Shown here: positions 41,001 to 55,502 of the stretch, in pieces
Numbering within the stretch: the first letter of the stretch is position 1
Layout of the letters: every line of letters begins with the position of its first letter
From: Zygnema cylindricum
Lineage: Eukaryota; Streptophyta; Zygnematophyceae; Zygnematales; Zygnemataceae
Length of the DNA: 64,000 nucleotides
Reading direction: 5' to 3'
Assembly (NCBI GenBank): GCA_037447655.1
Contig: JBBHKE010003397.1
Coordinates: 186,001 to 250,000, forward strand
Notes under the pieces: generated by a model
Seen by the model: the letters and a program-made list of their open reading frames with translations, nothing else
What the model was told of the DNA's origin: nothing
The model's database searches: none
Made by a program: the position numbers and the translations under genes

Positions 41001-44000
41001 GAAATGCAGATGATTCACAACTATGACTTGGAAGTTTCAAAGTTCAATTCTGAACATGAAATTCATTTATTAAGAGGGTGAATAAACAAGGTCACCAAGT
41101 CTTGTGTTTTTTAATCAACGTATTGTCGTATCATTCTGTTGTGTTATGTGGTGTTGATAGGTCAAAGTTCAAAATAATCATCAATAATCATGGATGCATG
41201 AAAGAGGATAAATCTTTCCGCGCACATCAGAGAACAGTCAGTCTAGAGTAGCTGAACGAAGGACGATAATATCCTGTAACTCTGAATGTCACAATACTTG
41301 CATAAGGAGAGAGTAGTTCAATGGCCTTTGACACAACCTACGCATGACAGCCAAATCACTCTGATCGCAAAACTCTAGTTTGCAATCCATTTTTTGCAGC
41401 AGAGACTCCTTTAACTTGGAAAGTGTGAACCTTATTTGATGTAAATTCTTCGGTGTGTAGATAACCAATATCTTACATAAGTTTCGTTGAGGGGGCAGTT
41501 CTTTTCTTGTGCTGTTCTGTGCAACAGGTGGATACGACCAGATGGCACAATTATTCAAGGGACTTTGCGTGTGGACTACCCCGGGGATGCCCATAAGAAA
41601 GACTATGAAGTGGCTCTGCTCATCTGTACTTTAACAGAAGACCTGCCGATCGCAGTTGGGGGGCAGCTGTTTATGACAATTGACATGGAGGAATTAAAAG
41701 TTTATTTGGAAAAACCCGACAAAAGACGGTCGAAGTACAAGCCAAACAATGTGAGAGCATTAACCCTGTCTCCCAAATTCACATTTAGATTTATGCAGGA
41801 ACACACATGTACGTGTTTTTCATTTTGGGCAGGGCCCATAAAACATTTATTATGTTTTCTGCAACATTCCAAGTTTAGGTGCCCATATTTTAGGGTCACC
41901 CATGTATAAGTGTGGACCATTGTCAACTGCAGTGCCCATCACTGGTAGAGTTAGTGAATTATGTTAAGACTCTATTAGAATTAACTTCACTAAAATTGAG
42001 TTTTGCAATGTGGCTTGTTGTGGCCACTCAATTAAATAGAGTTATCAACACTGATGTATGATTTCTGGTCAAAAGAACACCACCTGAAATTAGGGTGATT
42101 AAATCTGATAGCAATGGGCGGTGTACCGATGGTAACGTAGATTGACAATTGTGTCCATCTTAGTGCTTGTGATCATGTGCATGAAGTGGTATGGATTTTA
42201 AGGTTTACTCGTCCATACTAAAAAGTCATCCTAGCCTAATTATTCTGACATGCGTAGTCTTGGTTTTTGGAAAGGAGTCCCTAGATGAAGCTTTTTTTGA
42301 GCAGCATATTGGTTTTTTGCCTCCGGCTATATAGATTTACGTGGGCATCATGGACCACTATGTTTTTTTTGTAGAGGTGAAGTAAAAGCATTTCTACTGA
42401 ATGAATTGTTGACGACATTGAACTTGTTAATTAATGGGAAGATATGGATGGGAAACTGGATTTACTGATTCCGCAGCCCCACCCACCGTTTAAGAGTAAT
42501 ATCACCTTTTGTTCCTCCCCAATGTTTGGAAGATTTGATTCGTTTCGGATGCGGCAATTTTTGGATTTCCACCGCTTAATGCACGGATTCGACCTATTCC
42601 ACATGTACGACGATGGGGGAATTGATAAAGAGCTGATGAACGTACTTCGGCCGTATGTGAAGAAAGGCATGATGACAATCACGGACATTACTGAAGTGAC
42701 AAAAAATTTCCAAACGTGGTATGCACAGGTGAGTCTTAAGGCATGTTTTCGTTTTTGTGACACCGTGCATTTTGGGACTTAAACTTTCCTTTTTGAAGGT
42801 CCCTGTTTCTAATTGTCACTTTATGTACTGTTAAAATTGCGCGTGTGAACGGAAATGGACCGGGATTACAAGTGCAATGTTTTGTAACTCGGAATTACTT
42901 TTTTGTCCGAGTCCCAAACTAACGTACTGCAGATGCTCCATTCCACTTCCCGAAAAGCTACCATACAGAATCCACGTTTATCTAGACTTCTTTGTCTCTC
43001 TTTTTCCCTCCCTCCCTCCCTCTTTTTTTATACTCCAAACGTTTTGCAAAAGCTGATCTTAGGATAAAAAAGTGGTAAAAAAGGGGTATAGATCACCTCC
43101 CAAAACCAAAATAAATCCCCGAAACTTTCCTACATTCAAATATTTCTGTGATCCAAACACTTTTTTAAAATTATATTAGGATAAAAAAGGGGTACATAGG
43201 GTATAAAAAGGGTACAAGAGGGGTTTAAAAGGGGGTACAAATCACCCCGGACAAGGAAAACCCAGTAATCTTATGGTTTTCGTTTGTGCCATTTTTCTTC
43301 CAATGCCCCATTCACCTGGGATTCCTGACCTGGTTTTGGTTTTCGAATAGTGCTTGAGCTTTAATATTAACCAGATGTAGGGTGTATGCTCAGAGGATTG
43401 GAAAGATATTCAACATGGATTGCTGTCCATGGGTTCCATTACTGTTAATGTCAATATTGTAAATGCATGTTTTTTGGAATCTGTTAATGTTATGTATTTT
43501 TAGTCCATGAATGTGCTGTCCAGATTGTTGAGATTCTAGTTGGCAGATGGATTTTGAAGTCAGTAAGATGTCGCCAACATTTTACAACATTTTACCAAAG
43601 AAGTCATATTCTTACACATTACTGTGTATATTGCGCTCTTATGCAATTTGATGTCACTAGCAAAAAGGAAACAGCTTGAAATACCTTCAACAATCATAAA
43701 AATGCTTAGCCTATAATCAGTTTCTCCCGTTCACTAAGCATGTATGAATTTTTTGCAGGTACTGGTTGTGAATGATTGTGCATATCGATCACATTTCACC
43801 TCTCGTTGGGCTGTCTTTCTGGACTTCGATGAGTTTCTTTTTGTTCCAAAACCGCCACATTCCATCCATGCCATCCTTCAGCAACATGCGGTAAGGTCTT
43901 CACTGTCCTCTCCACCATCATTATTGTGGACGGCATTAGTTCTGGCCTAAGTTGTTTGTAGGGTGTGTGAAGCGGATGAGCATTTTTCCATGCTTATAAC

Positions 44001-45900
44001 ATGCTAAAAATAACATCTATTTTATGGAAATTCAGAATGTCTCTTCTTTTGCATCAAATATATCTGGCGTTTTTCAAGTTCACACCTTTAACGTACCATG
44101 TGTTTATCTTCATGAAGGCTTTCTACTTCTTACTGTAAATGAAAATGGTTTTTAACACCCTTTTTCTTCAACAATCAGGATAGGTTCAGTGCACGTACCC
44201 CTTCACTAAATCCATGTCAGTTTCTCAAATCTGCTCAAGTTTTCTCATTGTCACCGTTCAATGATGGGTGGACTAAAGATTAGGTCTTGACAATTCTTCT
44301 AAATACAATTGCCAGGAAATGATCGGGATGTGAGGTTCTGCTCCTTCACATATGTTTGCGATTCTGGTTGATAACTTAACTATATGTAGCTCTTCGTCAG
44401 TTTCTGTTACTTTGTGATAAATATTTTGAAACGATTATCTTGGACAACTTTGACGCAGTTCCCAAACACCTGACCTTTGAGGGCTCCCATTCATCAGATT
44501 TTTCAGTCTTTGGTAGTTGAAATCCGGTTATGTCACGTATTTGGGTAATACTCCCTCAATGATATACCAAAGCAAACATATTTGGTCTCACAAAGTCTTC
44601 AACGATGTTTGTGGATCCACAGGACCAGCCATGGCTGAGCTTTGGCAGTGAGTATTGGCACACTAGAGAATGTACGCATTCTGCTAATGTGTCTGAGGGA
44701 CAACCTCAGCCGTGGGATTTGGAGCGTCTTGTGTTCAAACAGTCGGAGATACATTGTGTGAATCCAGGGAGATATGCGAGCAGAAATGTTTGTGCTGGAT
44801 ATGATGGCCACCGAAAATATATTATCAATCCACGGAAAGTACAGCTATGTGGGGTGAGTTCTATCGTTTACACAAATAGACTCTGTTTGAATCAATAGGG
44901 ATGAATTATTAATTGGAAGGCAATGACGAGGAAGAACAATATTGGGCAGAGAGGCATAATGGTTATGATTTTATGAACAGATTTTATGTTTAAGTTTGAG
45001 AGAAGGATCGCGTAAGATATTTACTTTCTAGGGTGGAAGTTGCATTCCAGTGACTTGGGTTTCTGTATATTTCTGTTTGCAGTCCCCATTATGGTCCCAG
45101 AAGTTAATAACACGTAGTGTATGAAAGTATTCCATGCTATGGTCTTCATTAGGAACTTGGAAGACCTGTTTTTTGCTGCATTTCCATAGCAGTTGTCATT
45201 TGTTCATCGTTTATCAAACATTTTAGACTGATTTAAAACCAGAATAAAATTGTGTTTGCTGATACATTGAGGAGCACCGGTAAATTCCTGAAATATGGCA
45301 AACATGTTTTTTGTTGTTTTTCTGCTGTTAGTTAAAGACAATAAATGTAGGCTTTAGAATCCATCATATTCTCATGTGAAACGCATTTTTATAACCAATA
45401 CCAGTCGGCCGTGTATCGTGTAAAGACATGCACATGGGTTTACTGTTAACTCGGGTTTGACGTGTATGAGACAGCAAGAATGTTTCACAGTTAAATGATC
45501 AATAGTGTTACAGCTTTGAACAAAGTTTTAGGATATGGGATCGTTGGCAGCAGAATTTGTCAATGCTGCTGTTTGTTTTTTTGATTGTTGACCCTTCATT
45601 TGGTATTTGTTAGTACTTTGACATAGTGTTTATCTTAAAAAGAAATATTCTTTACAGTCTTTATGACTGGATTGGGCTTAAATTGGGGCACCACAGATTC
45701 ACAATGTTGTGAAACCTCTTAGGGAAGGAATACATCTCGACACCGACATTATCCACTTGAAACATTTTCGGGCCTGGAATACGAAGAGCCTGCCCACGTG
45801 TCAGCAATACATCCATGACACCGACTGGATACCTGCGAGTTGGAAACGGGATTTCTCTTTTGCAAAAGTTGTTAAGATGGTCCGTGAAAAAGCCTCTTGA
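38062..45900 (+). CDS. glycosyltransferase family 92 protein
   Basis: GT92 (DUF23) enzymes include plant beta-1,4-galactan synthases and usually act in the Golgi. Eight exons: 38062-38132, 40411-40528, 40694-40797, 41528-41808, 42442-42728, 43759-43890, 44623-44853 and 45697-45900, 1428 nt, 475 codons, phases consistent throughout. Key segments are SSSTFIAIGLTALALHH, RWIRPDGTIIQGTLRVDYPG, NITFCSSPMFGRFDSFR, YDDGGIDKELMNVLRPYVKK and VVNDCAYRSHFTSRWAVFLD. The last leads into DFDEF, the family's DxD-like metal/nucleotide-sugar motif. The C-terminal part has HLKHFRAWN. Exons 3-8 are firm; exons 1-2 rest on phase and splice sites. The modelled N-terminus (MALTEAIAREEGRREQNEER) is acidic and lacks the signal anchor expected for a Golgi type II enzyme, so a further upstream exon may exist. 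Substrate unknown. Confidence 0.85.
38200..38578. mobile_element. interrupted TACACCG-type MITE
   Basis: TAAGTGGTCTATAATGAGCC (38218-38237) matches the MITE interior, and a GGGCGGTGTAC end lies at 38561-38574. Between them is about 250 bp that other copies lack. It lies in GT92 intron 1. Confidence 0.45.
41932..42126. mobile_element. TACACCG-type MITE
   Basis: Right end (reverse) GTACACCGCCCATTGCTATC; the left end is a diverged version (GTGCCCATCACTGG). The interior is homologous, in inverse orientation, to that of the 26627 copy. It lies in a GT92 intron. Confidence 0.6.
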
Positions 45901-47699
45901 CTATAGATGGTACGACAGGATTCTGATTTTGCATTTATGTAGACATTTATTTATGTGTAAAAAATGGGTCTTTGCGCTATGCAGGAGTGTCAACCCATGC
46001 GAGAATAAATCGTCCATCCTCTAGTAGAAGATTTTGTAGAACAATAGTTTTTTAGTTTTTCAATTTGTCTCGAGTTCGGAATGTAAAAGAAGCTTTTATG
46101 TTCCTTGTATCACGCTCTTTATTTCTTAAAAGTGGCATCACGTTATCGCTTAAAAGTGGAATCCAGATTGTAGTTTGGCTTTACTTGAATGGTGCAAGTA
46201 GTTGCATTTAGATGCTACTTAGAGTTTGCAGGAAAACGAGCGTGATATGAGAGCTGCTGGAGCAGCATTTAGGCAACAAGGAAAGATGTCTATTTTTCAC
46301 CATAGAAGTTGAAGAAGGAGAGGCATCTACCTCAGAGCAGAAGATGGGACCGCCAACTGGAAATCTAGCGTCAAAGAAACGGAACACGCATGTGAAATTG
46401 CTGTCATGACACGCAGTTTTAATTACTTTTATGTAAGATACGGGCTCGTTTCACATTCTTGGCTGTAACCCGTCATCCAGCACATTCACGAGAAACAATC
46501 TAGCCTACTTTTTATCCATCTTTGAAAACTTTGTTTCAAATTCTCAGCTGAGTATATTGCATTAACAATCTGCTTATTTAATGAATGTGTTGCGATTGTC
46601 AGTCTGGATGTCAAGGTGTCATTACTGTCACGTTCTCTAGTAATGACACCAGGCACAGCATCATGGAAGTTAGTTTGCTAAAAAGTGTGACACAGTCACC
46701 GTGAATCCTTGTTGCATTAAGAAACATATAGCGTGAGGTTTACCCCACCGCCAACGCCTCTAATTTAGGTTTGAGAAACATGGACGTGTTTCAACCGCTT
46801 ATGAAAAGTAGAGTTAGTTCTATATTTAGTTTGAGCCTCGACGAGTTTGGGCCTCTTACCAAATTAGAGTGAAGAAAAATAGCATTTGATATTATTGACG
46901 CTTATGTACAGGGGCCAAAAAGAACCGGTACCAATGAATGTTATTGACGTTAATAATTACTCATGTGCAACTTGTGCGTTGGTCTTTTTATTTTGGACAT
47001 GAATGTAGAATGACTAGAGTATTGAATGGTTTATTGTCTGGTGCACTCTCGAGAGAGGTAATGTTTTTTGGTAAGATAAATGGAGTTTGTTGTACTGTTT
47101 GGATGTGGCAAATTCTGTAATAAAAGCTTTGGATTTGGGTCATGTTTTTCTGCCAGCTGGATTGTGTGACATGTTTTATTTGAAGGGTCATGTGAAGGTG
47201 ATGGAATGATTTCACATGAGAAGTTTGGAGGACCTACGTTTTATATTTTTAATTGAGTTTTATGACCATGTTCGCTGCCCACGCCATACAAAAACAGAAA
47301 GGAACAGAGAGTTTGAAATGTCGGTGACAGCAGATAAAGAGTCATGGATATGGAACAGAATGATAGTACTGCTACTCAACTACTTGAAGCGAAGTTCTCA
47401 ATATAAAACTATCAAAAAGGCTCTAAAAGAACCTTTTGAAGGACAGGTCTCTGTGACGAATCTAGAATAAAGGAAATCCTCCAGATAAATAGTCCCTACA
47501 TTAGGAAGCTGGTTCACATATAAGATAAGCAAAAACGTCCCTGAGAGTGCTCTGATCATATTGCTCACGCCATGTTGGAGGTAACGGGGCAATTTGTCGA
47601 ACTAAACAATGCAATCTTACACTAAAAATGGCCAATTGTTGTTCAGACGCCGTCTTTTGGCGCATCCTCATCTGTGATGCGAATCTGATGATGCCCTTG

Positions 47700-48540
47700 T
47701 GATGTACCAGATGAGAAGCGTGACGCGGCAGCGCCTGGAGCTGCAGTGCTGAGTCATCAATCCGCGGCAGAGTGCAGTCGTTTCCCGCCGTCCGTTTGGT
47801 CACGGTACGGAAGTCTCACAACGCGGAGGAAACGGCCCTTCTTTTGAAGTTTGAACAACCGTGAGAGGTGCTCCGTAAGGACTCCCAGGGGGGGATGTCG
47901 ACCCTCCGTTCAGCATGGGTGGCCTTCGGATCTTCGCTCACAGGCGTCGAAATGGAAATGGTGGTCAATCCCACCTTCCAAGGGGATTGTACGGCCCACG
48001 TGACGTGTCGGCGCAGAACCTTCCGACACACTCGGCCAATACCATTTGCAAGTGAGGATCCGGCTGCTGGTTAGTCTGGTTAGTGGTTACCAGCGCGGAA
48101 GATACCAGCGCTTCAACCACTTTCTACGGGCCAGCCTACAAGGGGACGTGACACCAACGAGGTGACTCCACGTACGCACGCCCATCCTTCGCGACGAACA
48201 CACCCTTCGCTCTACAGTCGTACATGTAGGTCGTATCCCACGGCCGTCGATGCGCCCCTTGGTGGACGACGGCCGTAGGATGCGCCCTCTAGGGTACGCA
48301 TCGTTAGTAATTCGCCAACGACTGCGCAGACGAGTCGTCGCACCTCGCGGCCCTACGTACAAGGAACTGTACGCGAGTTCCGTTGGCGGCATTCGGCGTG
48401 ATTCTTGCCGCTTTCTTTTTTTTTTTTTTTCCTAACGGCCGACGGTTCTCACTACCCCGCGAACCTGAACGCCATTCTTGCGCAAACACAATACTTTCCC
48501 ACTTGGGCGTGCAACGCGTAGCCCTTATACAGTTATACCC
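47700..48540. other. GC-rich island
   Basis: Clearly richer in G, C and CpG than the AT-rich sequence on both sides. Frames such as 47868-48074 on the plus strand are open (containing TFQGDCTAHVTCRRRTFRHT) but match no family I know. It ends at a run of T (48415-48431) and a further GC-rich stretch. Confidence 0.5.
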
Positions 48541-48729
48541 ATAGATGTCCAATTCGCATAATACGCATGAAACGAACGCGGAATACTTCGTACGATTCGC
48601 ATCTAACGATGTTGAAAAATTAATAGAATGCGTACACGACTACATACCCGTACTTTTCGTACATTTGCGTATTGTCTCCGTACATTCCAGTACTTTTAAG
48701 GTTTATTTAAGGAAAAAACTGCAAGATAT

Positions 48730-48790
48730 ATTAAAATGCACGATGGTAAACCATCTAAGTCCGGGGGTACAAAAGGGGTGGCATGGCCGA
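48730..48790 (+). repeat. DGKPS-type peptide repeat fragment
   Basis: Reads MHDGKPSKSGGTKG; related to the fragments near 1.3, 1.9 and 28.2 kb. Confidence 0.45.
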
Positions 48791-50883
48791 AACTGAATTA
48801 CTACCAGCAAGGGAATAAAATAACAGCACAACAAAAACAAAAACAAAAAGAAAACAACAACCAAGAAAATAAAAGCACCCAAACTCAAAATGATAAGCAC
48901 GACAATCGACAAAGCTAGAACTACAAGCCCAACCCTAACCCAATTGAATAACTATGAAAAGCAACCCCGTAAGTCCCCCCATCCCGGGGGAGCACGTTGA
49001 GGGAGTTCCGGAACTCGGCGACGATCCATAGCCGCAACAGCCGATCGGAGGAGAATAGAAGCTTGCACCGAATTTTATAAATTTTAGGGTACATTCTCGT
49101 ATATTTTAGCATAACCGCCGTCGATTTTTCGTACATTAAAGTACAATATCCATATGTTTCAGTTTTTTGACGGTTATGATTTTAGGTTTTTAGGGTATTC
49201 TCGTACATTCCCACATGTTTCAGTCATAGAGCCTTACATTTTTCGTACATTTTCGACCAATGTCCGTATATCTCTGTACTTTCTAACGATATTTAAGGGG
49301 GGACTCTAGGGTTTTTAGGGTACATTTCCACATTCCGTACAATCTTGCATGATTCTGTCATGTGTGTATGGGCTCTTCTACATCAACTGGTTACGGACGG
49401 AGATTAGGCAGGCTAGTACGACAATCTACAAGGCCAAGATAAAATCCTTGCCAATATCGGCGTTTTCTCAAAGTCATATTATTTGGTTTTCTGAGCCTAT
49501 CTTCTTGACAGGAAGCCACGGCCTTCTCTTGCTGTTCTTCTAAGAGTCTGCGACTACTTAAGAAGTAAAGAGAGAAAAAATACAAATTATCTCCCCCAAC
49601 ACCTCTTTCTGATGCGACTCCTCGTCCTAGCGTGATTCCCCCTTGTGGTGCAAGTCCTTCTCTTAATACAATTCCTCTTCTGTCCAATCAAATCTTAGAC
49701 TCCAATTGACCTTTCTTGCCAACGATATTGTTGATGACGCGGTGTGGTATACACTTACCCTATTTGAAATTTGAGAGCTACTTTTGCCACGATACAAGGA
49801 GGGAGTGGTGCTCGTGAGACTTAGGCTCGTTACCAACGTTTTTTTAGGGAGGGTTGAGATTCTTTACAACAAAAGAAGATAGATCAAGTCATTAACTTTT
49901 TTTTTCACTCGCGTGACGAGGTCTTTATTGCAATGATCCACAACTAGACTTCAACGGGCTATCCAGTTTGATTGTTTTATTGAATTTTCTTAGAATGGAT
50001 GAGGTATTCGGCCACTCACACTATCTACGAATTCGGAATCAACTGTTGACTCTTCGCTTTTGTTACATCCTCTAGCCCTTAAGGACGTCTATCCCTCCGT
50101 TGCAGCGCATGTCCCCCTTGGATGGTTTGACTTGGAACGTGAGGCAATCATCAAGGCTTTAATTTTATCTCTTCATTTTTACACGTTGTCCATCGGGATA
50201 ATTTTCACGGCTTCTTTGAGACATCTTGCTTCAGAATGGCCCATTTTAATCCTTTAAAACTATTTTTGAAATGGTTTATGAGATAGCTTGCAGGCAAGTT
50301 CATCATCATGTTACATCGTTTTCTTCGACAACTTGTCTTGTCGTTGTCTCTAAGTTTGTTGAGGCGTTGTCCTATCGCCTCTTGTGTAGTTTAATTGCCA
50401 ATTCTACGTGCATGTAACACGAAGGAGTCTTCCACAACCATTTTTCAACATAATGAGTTGGCGTTGCAACTAAATAGAAGTTGTGAGCCATCGTTGACGT
50501 TTATATTGGGTATTGAGTAAAATCATATCGCGAGAGTTTCGATATTAGATGTATCGATTATCCATCGGATAAAAGCCTCAATATATCGTATCGGGACCAA
50601 CAAAACTCTCGCGATATATTCTGCGATATATAGTACTTTTTAAATTTAAAACTTTATATAACATTTTATTTGATAAAAAACGAAAAATTGTATGATACGT
50701 CGCGTATGACGTGAATTTCGTTACGTTACTTCAAGGTAGACCGCGCATCATGTAACCGTAGGAAAAATAGTACTTAATGTAATTAGTATGTACTAACGTA
50801 CAAAACTTCAAATTTTCAAATGATACATCCACGCTAATTTAGTGAAATGATGACCTACCAAATTTAATTTTGCAGAATGTTCG

Positions 50884-51042
50884 TTTTAGCAATAGCACGA
50901 GCACTAGCAGCTACAGCAGTACCACCAGTATTTCTAGCATTAGCAATACTACAGTAGTACGAGCAGCAGGAGGAGCAATAGCAGCAGCAGCTGTTAGTTG
51001 CAACAACAGTGGCACTAGTACTAGCATGAGCAACAGTACCAC
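50884..51042 (+). repeat. imperfect AGY trinucleotide repeat
   Basis: About 160 bp of AGC/AGT/ACT-type triplets. A similar block on the other side of the nested MITE lies at 51843-51910. Confidence 0.7.
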
Positions 51043-51601
51043 TACACCGCCAATCGTTATTAGCGTAGAAGTTTCTTTAGCGTATATGAATAATTACCGT
51101 GGTTTATGCTAATTAAAAATTTGAAAATTTTGAAAAAAACATACATTCTAATTGTTTAATAATTATAATTTGGGTCTTTGAAAAAAAAAATGTCGGTCGC
51201 AAACATTCGTACACTAATATAGGTATTTGTACAAAATCTGACAAATTGTACACAAATCGTACGTTCACACAATCAAAACGTGGTTGCTGGATGAATATGT
51301 ATGAACGTGATATTTGACAACCCGATTTGATACCCTTTTTAGACCGCACATTCTCATGTGTCCGCGGCTACTAAACATAATGAATTGTATTTTTTCACTT
51401 AAAAAGGTAATATTTTGTACGTTTTGACACTGACCGTACACCACACTATTTAAACGATGACGTACTTTCCTTTTGTACGGTAATTGGAAAATAACCCTAA
51501 ATGGCGTACAAAAAAAAATAAAATAAGCTACGCTATTGGAGAATAAAAAAAAAAGCGGGACGGAATTAGCGCACACGACGCTATTAGCGATTGGCGGTGT
51601 A
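51043..51601. mobile_element. TACACCG-type MITE, best preserved
   Basis: Ends TACACCGCCAATCGTTATTAG and reverse TACACCGCCAATCGCTAATAG; 559 bp and AT-rich. It is inserted beside an AGY-repeat block inside the hAT-like element. Confidence 0.75.
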
Positions 51602-51720
51602 GTATTACTACTTTACTAACATTCTTCAATTTTTTTCTTTATCTTAAAATTTATTTACCAAAAAAAAAAAAAAAAATAATCGTCCTATAGAAATTTAGAA
51701 AAAAAAAGAAAGAAATATAA

Positions 51721-51839
<119 letters not shown>

Positions 51840-53299
51840 ATAAAAGTATTATTAGCACCAGTTGTAGTAGCACTAGTAGTAGCAGCTGCAGCAATACCAC
51901 TAATATTATTATGGCAATGCCAGTAACACTTGTCTCTTACTTCATAAATCACATTTTTCAAGTACAATGTGAGAGAAAATTATATAAATAACTTTAAAAA
52001 CCAGAAAATAAAATTTGGAACGGGTACTTAGACACAAACACCTACGAATAGTTGTAGAACACAAGAGAACAAGCTTCGATATATCGTGATATAATATATC
52101 GGCATATTGACCCGATATATCGGCAAAATATCGTGATATTTACCTTATCGATATATTGAAGCGATCTATCGATTATCGGGTACCTATAATTTGCTACATA
52201 TCGAATATCGACAAGTGGTCCTCGATACCCAACACTAGTTGACGGTCTTTGTGCTCTTTTCAATCTACAATAAGATTGGGTGGTCTTAAACAGGGATGTG
52301 TCTAACGCTTTAAACTCAAAATGTTATTGTTTAAGAACCCACAAGTTTATTGTCTTTGATAAACCAACTCTTAGTTTGTGCATTCTAATATCGGTTGAGC
52401 GCTCTTATATTTATTCTTGGAGGTCCCTCGGTTATGTTTCCACCTTAGAACTTCTAACTGACACTTGCTAAGGTGATCAAGCAAAAAAGAATCACCTTTC
52501 CCTCTTTGGCACATATTGAAGTGTTGGGATCTTGAGCTACAACGTCTCCTAGTTCTTTATTACCTTCAATCTAAGATGATACTCATATTGTGGGTTTGAA
52601 TGACTAAGCTATCTCTACCTTTCATCATCTTTTAGGGAAAAAATTGAATCGACTTATGTATAAAACCCTCTAAATGTGTGGCACGTGCCGACAAGGTTTG
52701 CCTCTAACTTGCCTGTCGCCATAGGTTACACCATGGGTTTTCATATGGGTTTTCATATCGTGTATGTAGTGGAAGGTGTTCAAGCTTTAGGCTCCACCAT
52801 ATGACTCAATATTTTTTTTAATGTTTTTTCTATCTCGCCCCTACTTTACCACCAATTACTTTTTTTTTGGACTTCTATGACAATTTTTTTAACGTGTTAC
52901 ACCACCTACTTTGGGATGGGATTTTTGATCATGCATATCTAGAGTGGTCGAGTGCAATTAAGTGATTGAATCACATATACCGTTTTTAAATGTGAAAGAG
53001 CAGGGGGTGGGGGACTTTTTATTTGTTATTTATTTGAGGACTTAACAGTTCAAGATTAGACCTCGTTTGAGCTGTACGTTTTAAATTCAGTGGTGACCAC
53101 ACGTTACTGGAATCGTACGGTAATCCTTTCTTATCCTATCATGTTGCAAGTCCGCGCGTTCTGAAAAGTGGGTCCAAACAAGACCGTCCAAATGCAGGTT
53201 TGGCCACGAGGGTTCGCGTTGTATTAATGATAGCGACCGCACATGTCAAAAATTTATTAGATTCTTAGGGGAACGATCTTGTAAAGAAGGAAAGTATAA

Positions 53300-54092
53300 G
53301 GGCGTGTTCCCATTTGTTCAAGTAAGGGTTTTTTGTTCGTCGTTTTCACAGAAAATGGGACTTCCAACGAGAAAATATTACGCCGTACGAAAAATGGGGA
53401 AAAACACAAGTACATTTTGCTTCATCTTGGAACTTGGAAGGTACGGAAATTTGGCGTTATTATCATCGCGACCCACTTCCAGCTCATCTTCACACTTGCA
53501 CTGGAATAAAATCGCGATCTGATTTTAATCAAATTACTACCCTATTGACGAATAGAAAACCTGGTTTGCACGCGTCAAACGTTTTCAATCTTTTTTTTGC
53601 AGTTGGGAGAGTGCACGAAAATATAGTTGTTTGTCCGTTTGCAAACAATTCGTTTGTTTGTTTGGTTGTACGGACAAGCAGCCGGACACGATCCGCCAAA
53701 ACTACGCACATGGCAGTGAAAGAAAGCCCGACGTCTACAATGTCACGCTGAACATTCAGTGACACTTTCACTACAGTACTGTACAGCCCATTTGTAGACG
53801 TATGCGATTGCTTATGTTGTCCACGTGTGGGCCTATACAAATGTCAGGAGCTCATTGGCGTCGACAAATGTTCGCAGTATGTCAGGAGCTCGTTGTAGTG
53901 TACAAATGTCCGCAGTTTGTCGGCGTCTACAGGTGTCGCAAGATATTGGCGACGTCTACAACTGTCACATATTCGAAGTAATGTAAGGCGCACGTAACGA
54001 TTGACATTGGCACACTTTGAAAAGTACACCGTAAAATCTGCGCTAAAATCCAAAGTAACGTTTCAAAGTTTCGGTTACATGGGAACACGCCC
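53300..54092. mobile_element. TIR element, homologue of the 20.0-kb copy
   Basis: Left GGGCGTGTTCCCATTTG, right (reverse) GGGCGTGTTCCCATGTA, flanked by TAA and TTA. Strongly similar to 20020-20969 in both arms, and its right half contains GACGTCTACAACTGTC-like motifs. Confidence 0.75.
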
Positions 54093-54314
54093 TTAGCCAA
54101 ATAAGGACGGTGACGTATGAACTTTATGACGGATTGTCGGCTGCTGAACGGATACCTCCCGCCACTTTGCCAGGTACTTTCATCACATTTTACGGGTCAA
54201 TCGATATGCGCTGCTACTCGTTTCAGCCGTCCATTCCCCTCGCGGCCTCACTAATCGCTCAAATTGTCTAGAATTTCGCGGGATTTGCGTACGCCTGGTG
54301 TGCTGTTAGTCTGT

Positions 54315-54853
54315 TACACCGCGCATCGTTATTAGTGTCAACGACACTAATTTGGGTTCTTAAAAATTTGATTTTTTTCCTCAAATAGGATACATGATTT
54401 TAATTTTTCCTTGACGTAATTAAGGTACCGTACAAAATAGCGTAAAGGACGAATTACAATAATATCTAAATAGTGTGGTGTACGGTCGATGTCAGACCGT
54501 ACATAAATGTACCTTTTCAAGTGAAAATTTTACAAAAAATGAGTTAAATCAGACGCGCACGCATAGGATCCTGCGCTAAAAAAACGGGATTGTTCTGACA
54601 CGTAAATTAGTCTTACATGTACGGATATTTAAATTTCACGACGGCGTACGATTTTTAATATTTTGTACGGATACATGTATTAATGTATGTAATCGTACAG
54701 CGAATATTCCATTTTTGCTGTTCCCAAATTAGCATAAACGCCGAAATTAGAATACACCTTTTAAAAAAAAAAAAAAATCTTAATTAGCGTCAATGACGGT
54801 ATATTTACTTCTACACTATTTAAACTTTGACACTAATAACGATGCGCGGTGTA
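54315..54853. mobile_element. TACACCG-type MITE
   Basis: Ends TACACCGCGCATCGTTATT and its perfect inverse. About 540 bp, AT-rich, non-coding, upstream of the CHD3-like gene. Confidence 0.75.
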
Positions 54854-55502
54854 CCTTGTAATTGTCGGTGTGCTACGTCGAAATGTTCGGAAGATAGTTA
54901 TTGATTCTGACATTGTGCAGATTTGATGGTCATATTTGTCGTTTTATGTCATAAATAGTAGAATCTACAACCGTATTGAATCCTACACATAGCCTTTTGC
55001 TATTCGCTATAAAAAACGAGTTTTTTAGGGTTTTTATTATATACGATACGAACTGCAGGTTCGAAACTTGGAATCGTACGCTATGTACGTTTCAAACATA
55101 GAATTGATAAATTGAATGAAGGAGTTCGTTAACTCGTGAAACCTTGCTGGTATTCAGACTTCCACATGCGGGTGAGACTTTGAGCCCTTAATAAAAAAGT
55201 ACCGGAATCAGACCTGGTTCAGTATTAGCGTGGTCCGTACAGATTACGGCAAACAATTGTGAATTGTGCCAATTTCACTTTTGCCCACGGCAGACAAGAT
55301 GGCGGATCCATTGCACCAGTTCCTGCTCAGGCGTTTTGTACTCATACGGTTGTCTCCTTGTTCCTTTTCTGCAGGCTAGCGTCTATCTGTCTGTCCGATG
55401 TCTGAAACCCTACCTCGCGAAGCGTCGCTGCCTGCCATTCGCGACTCTCTGTGCGCCCGATGACGCCGTTGGCTGCCGCTGCTTGGCTCGCATGAGAAAC
55501 CG

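Larger units (their letters stand above)
45901..50500. other. repeat-rich intergenic region, first part
   Basis: Contains the GT92 3' UTR, a GC-rich island (47700-48540) and a DGKPS-type fragment (48730-48790). Short open frames are scattered through it and none is convincing. Confidence 0.45.

Noticed and set aside
49150-49330. Scattered TTTTTAGGG units
   Set aside because: Too few and too spaced for a telomeric array; AT-rich background.
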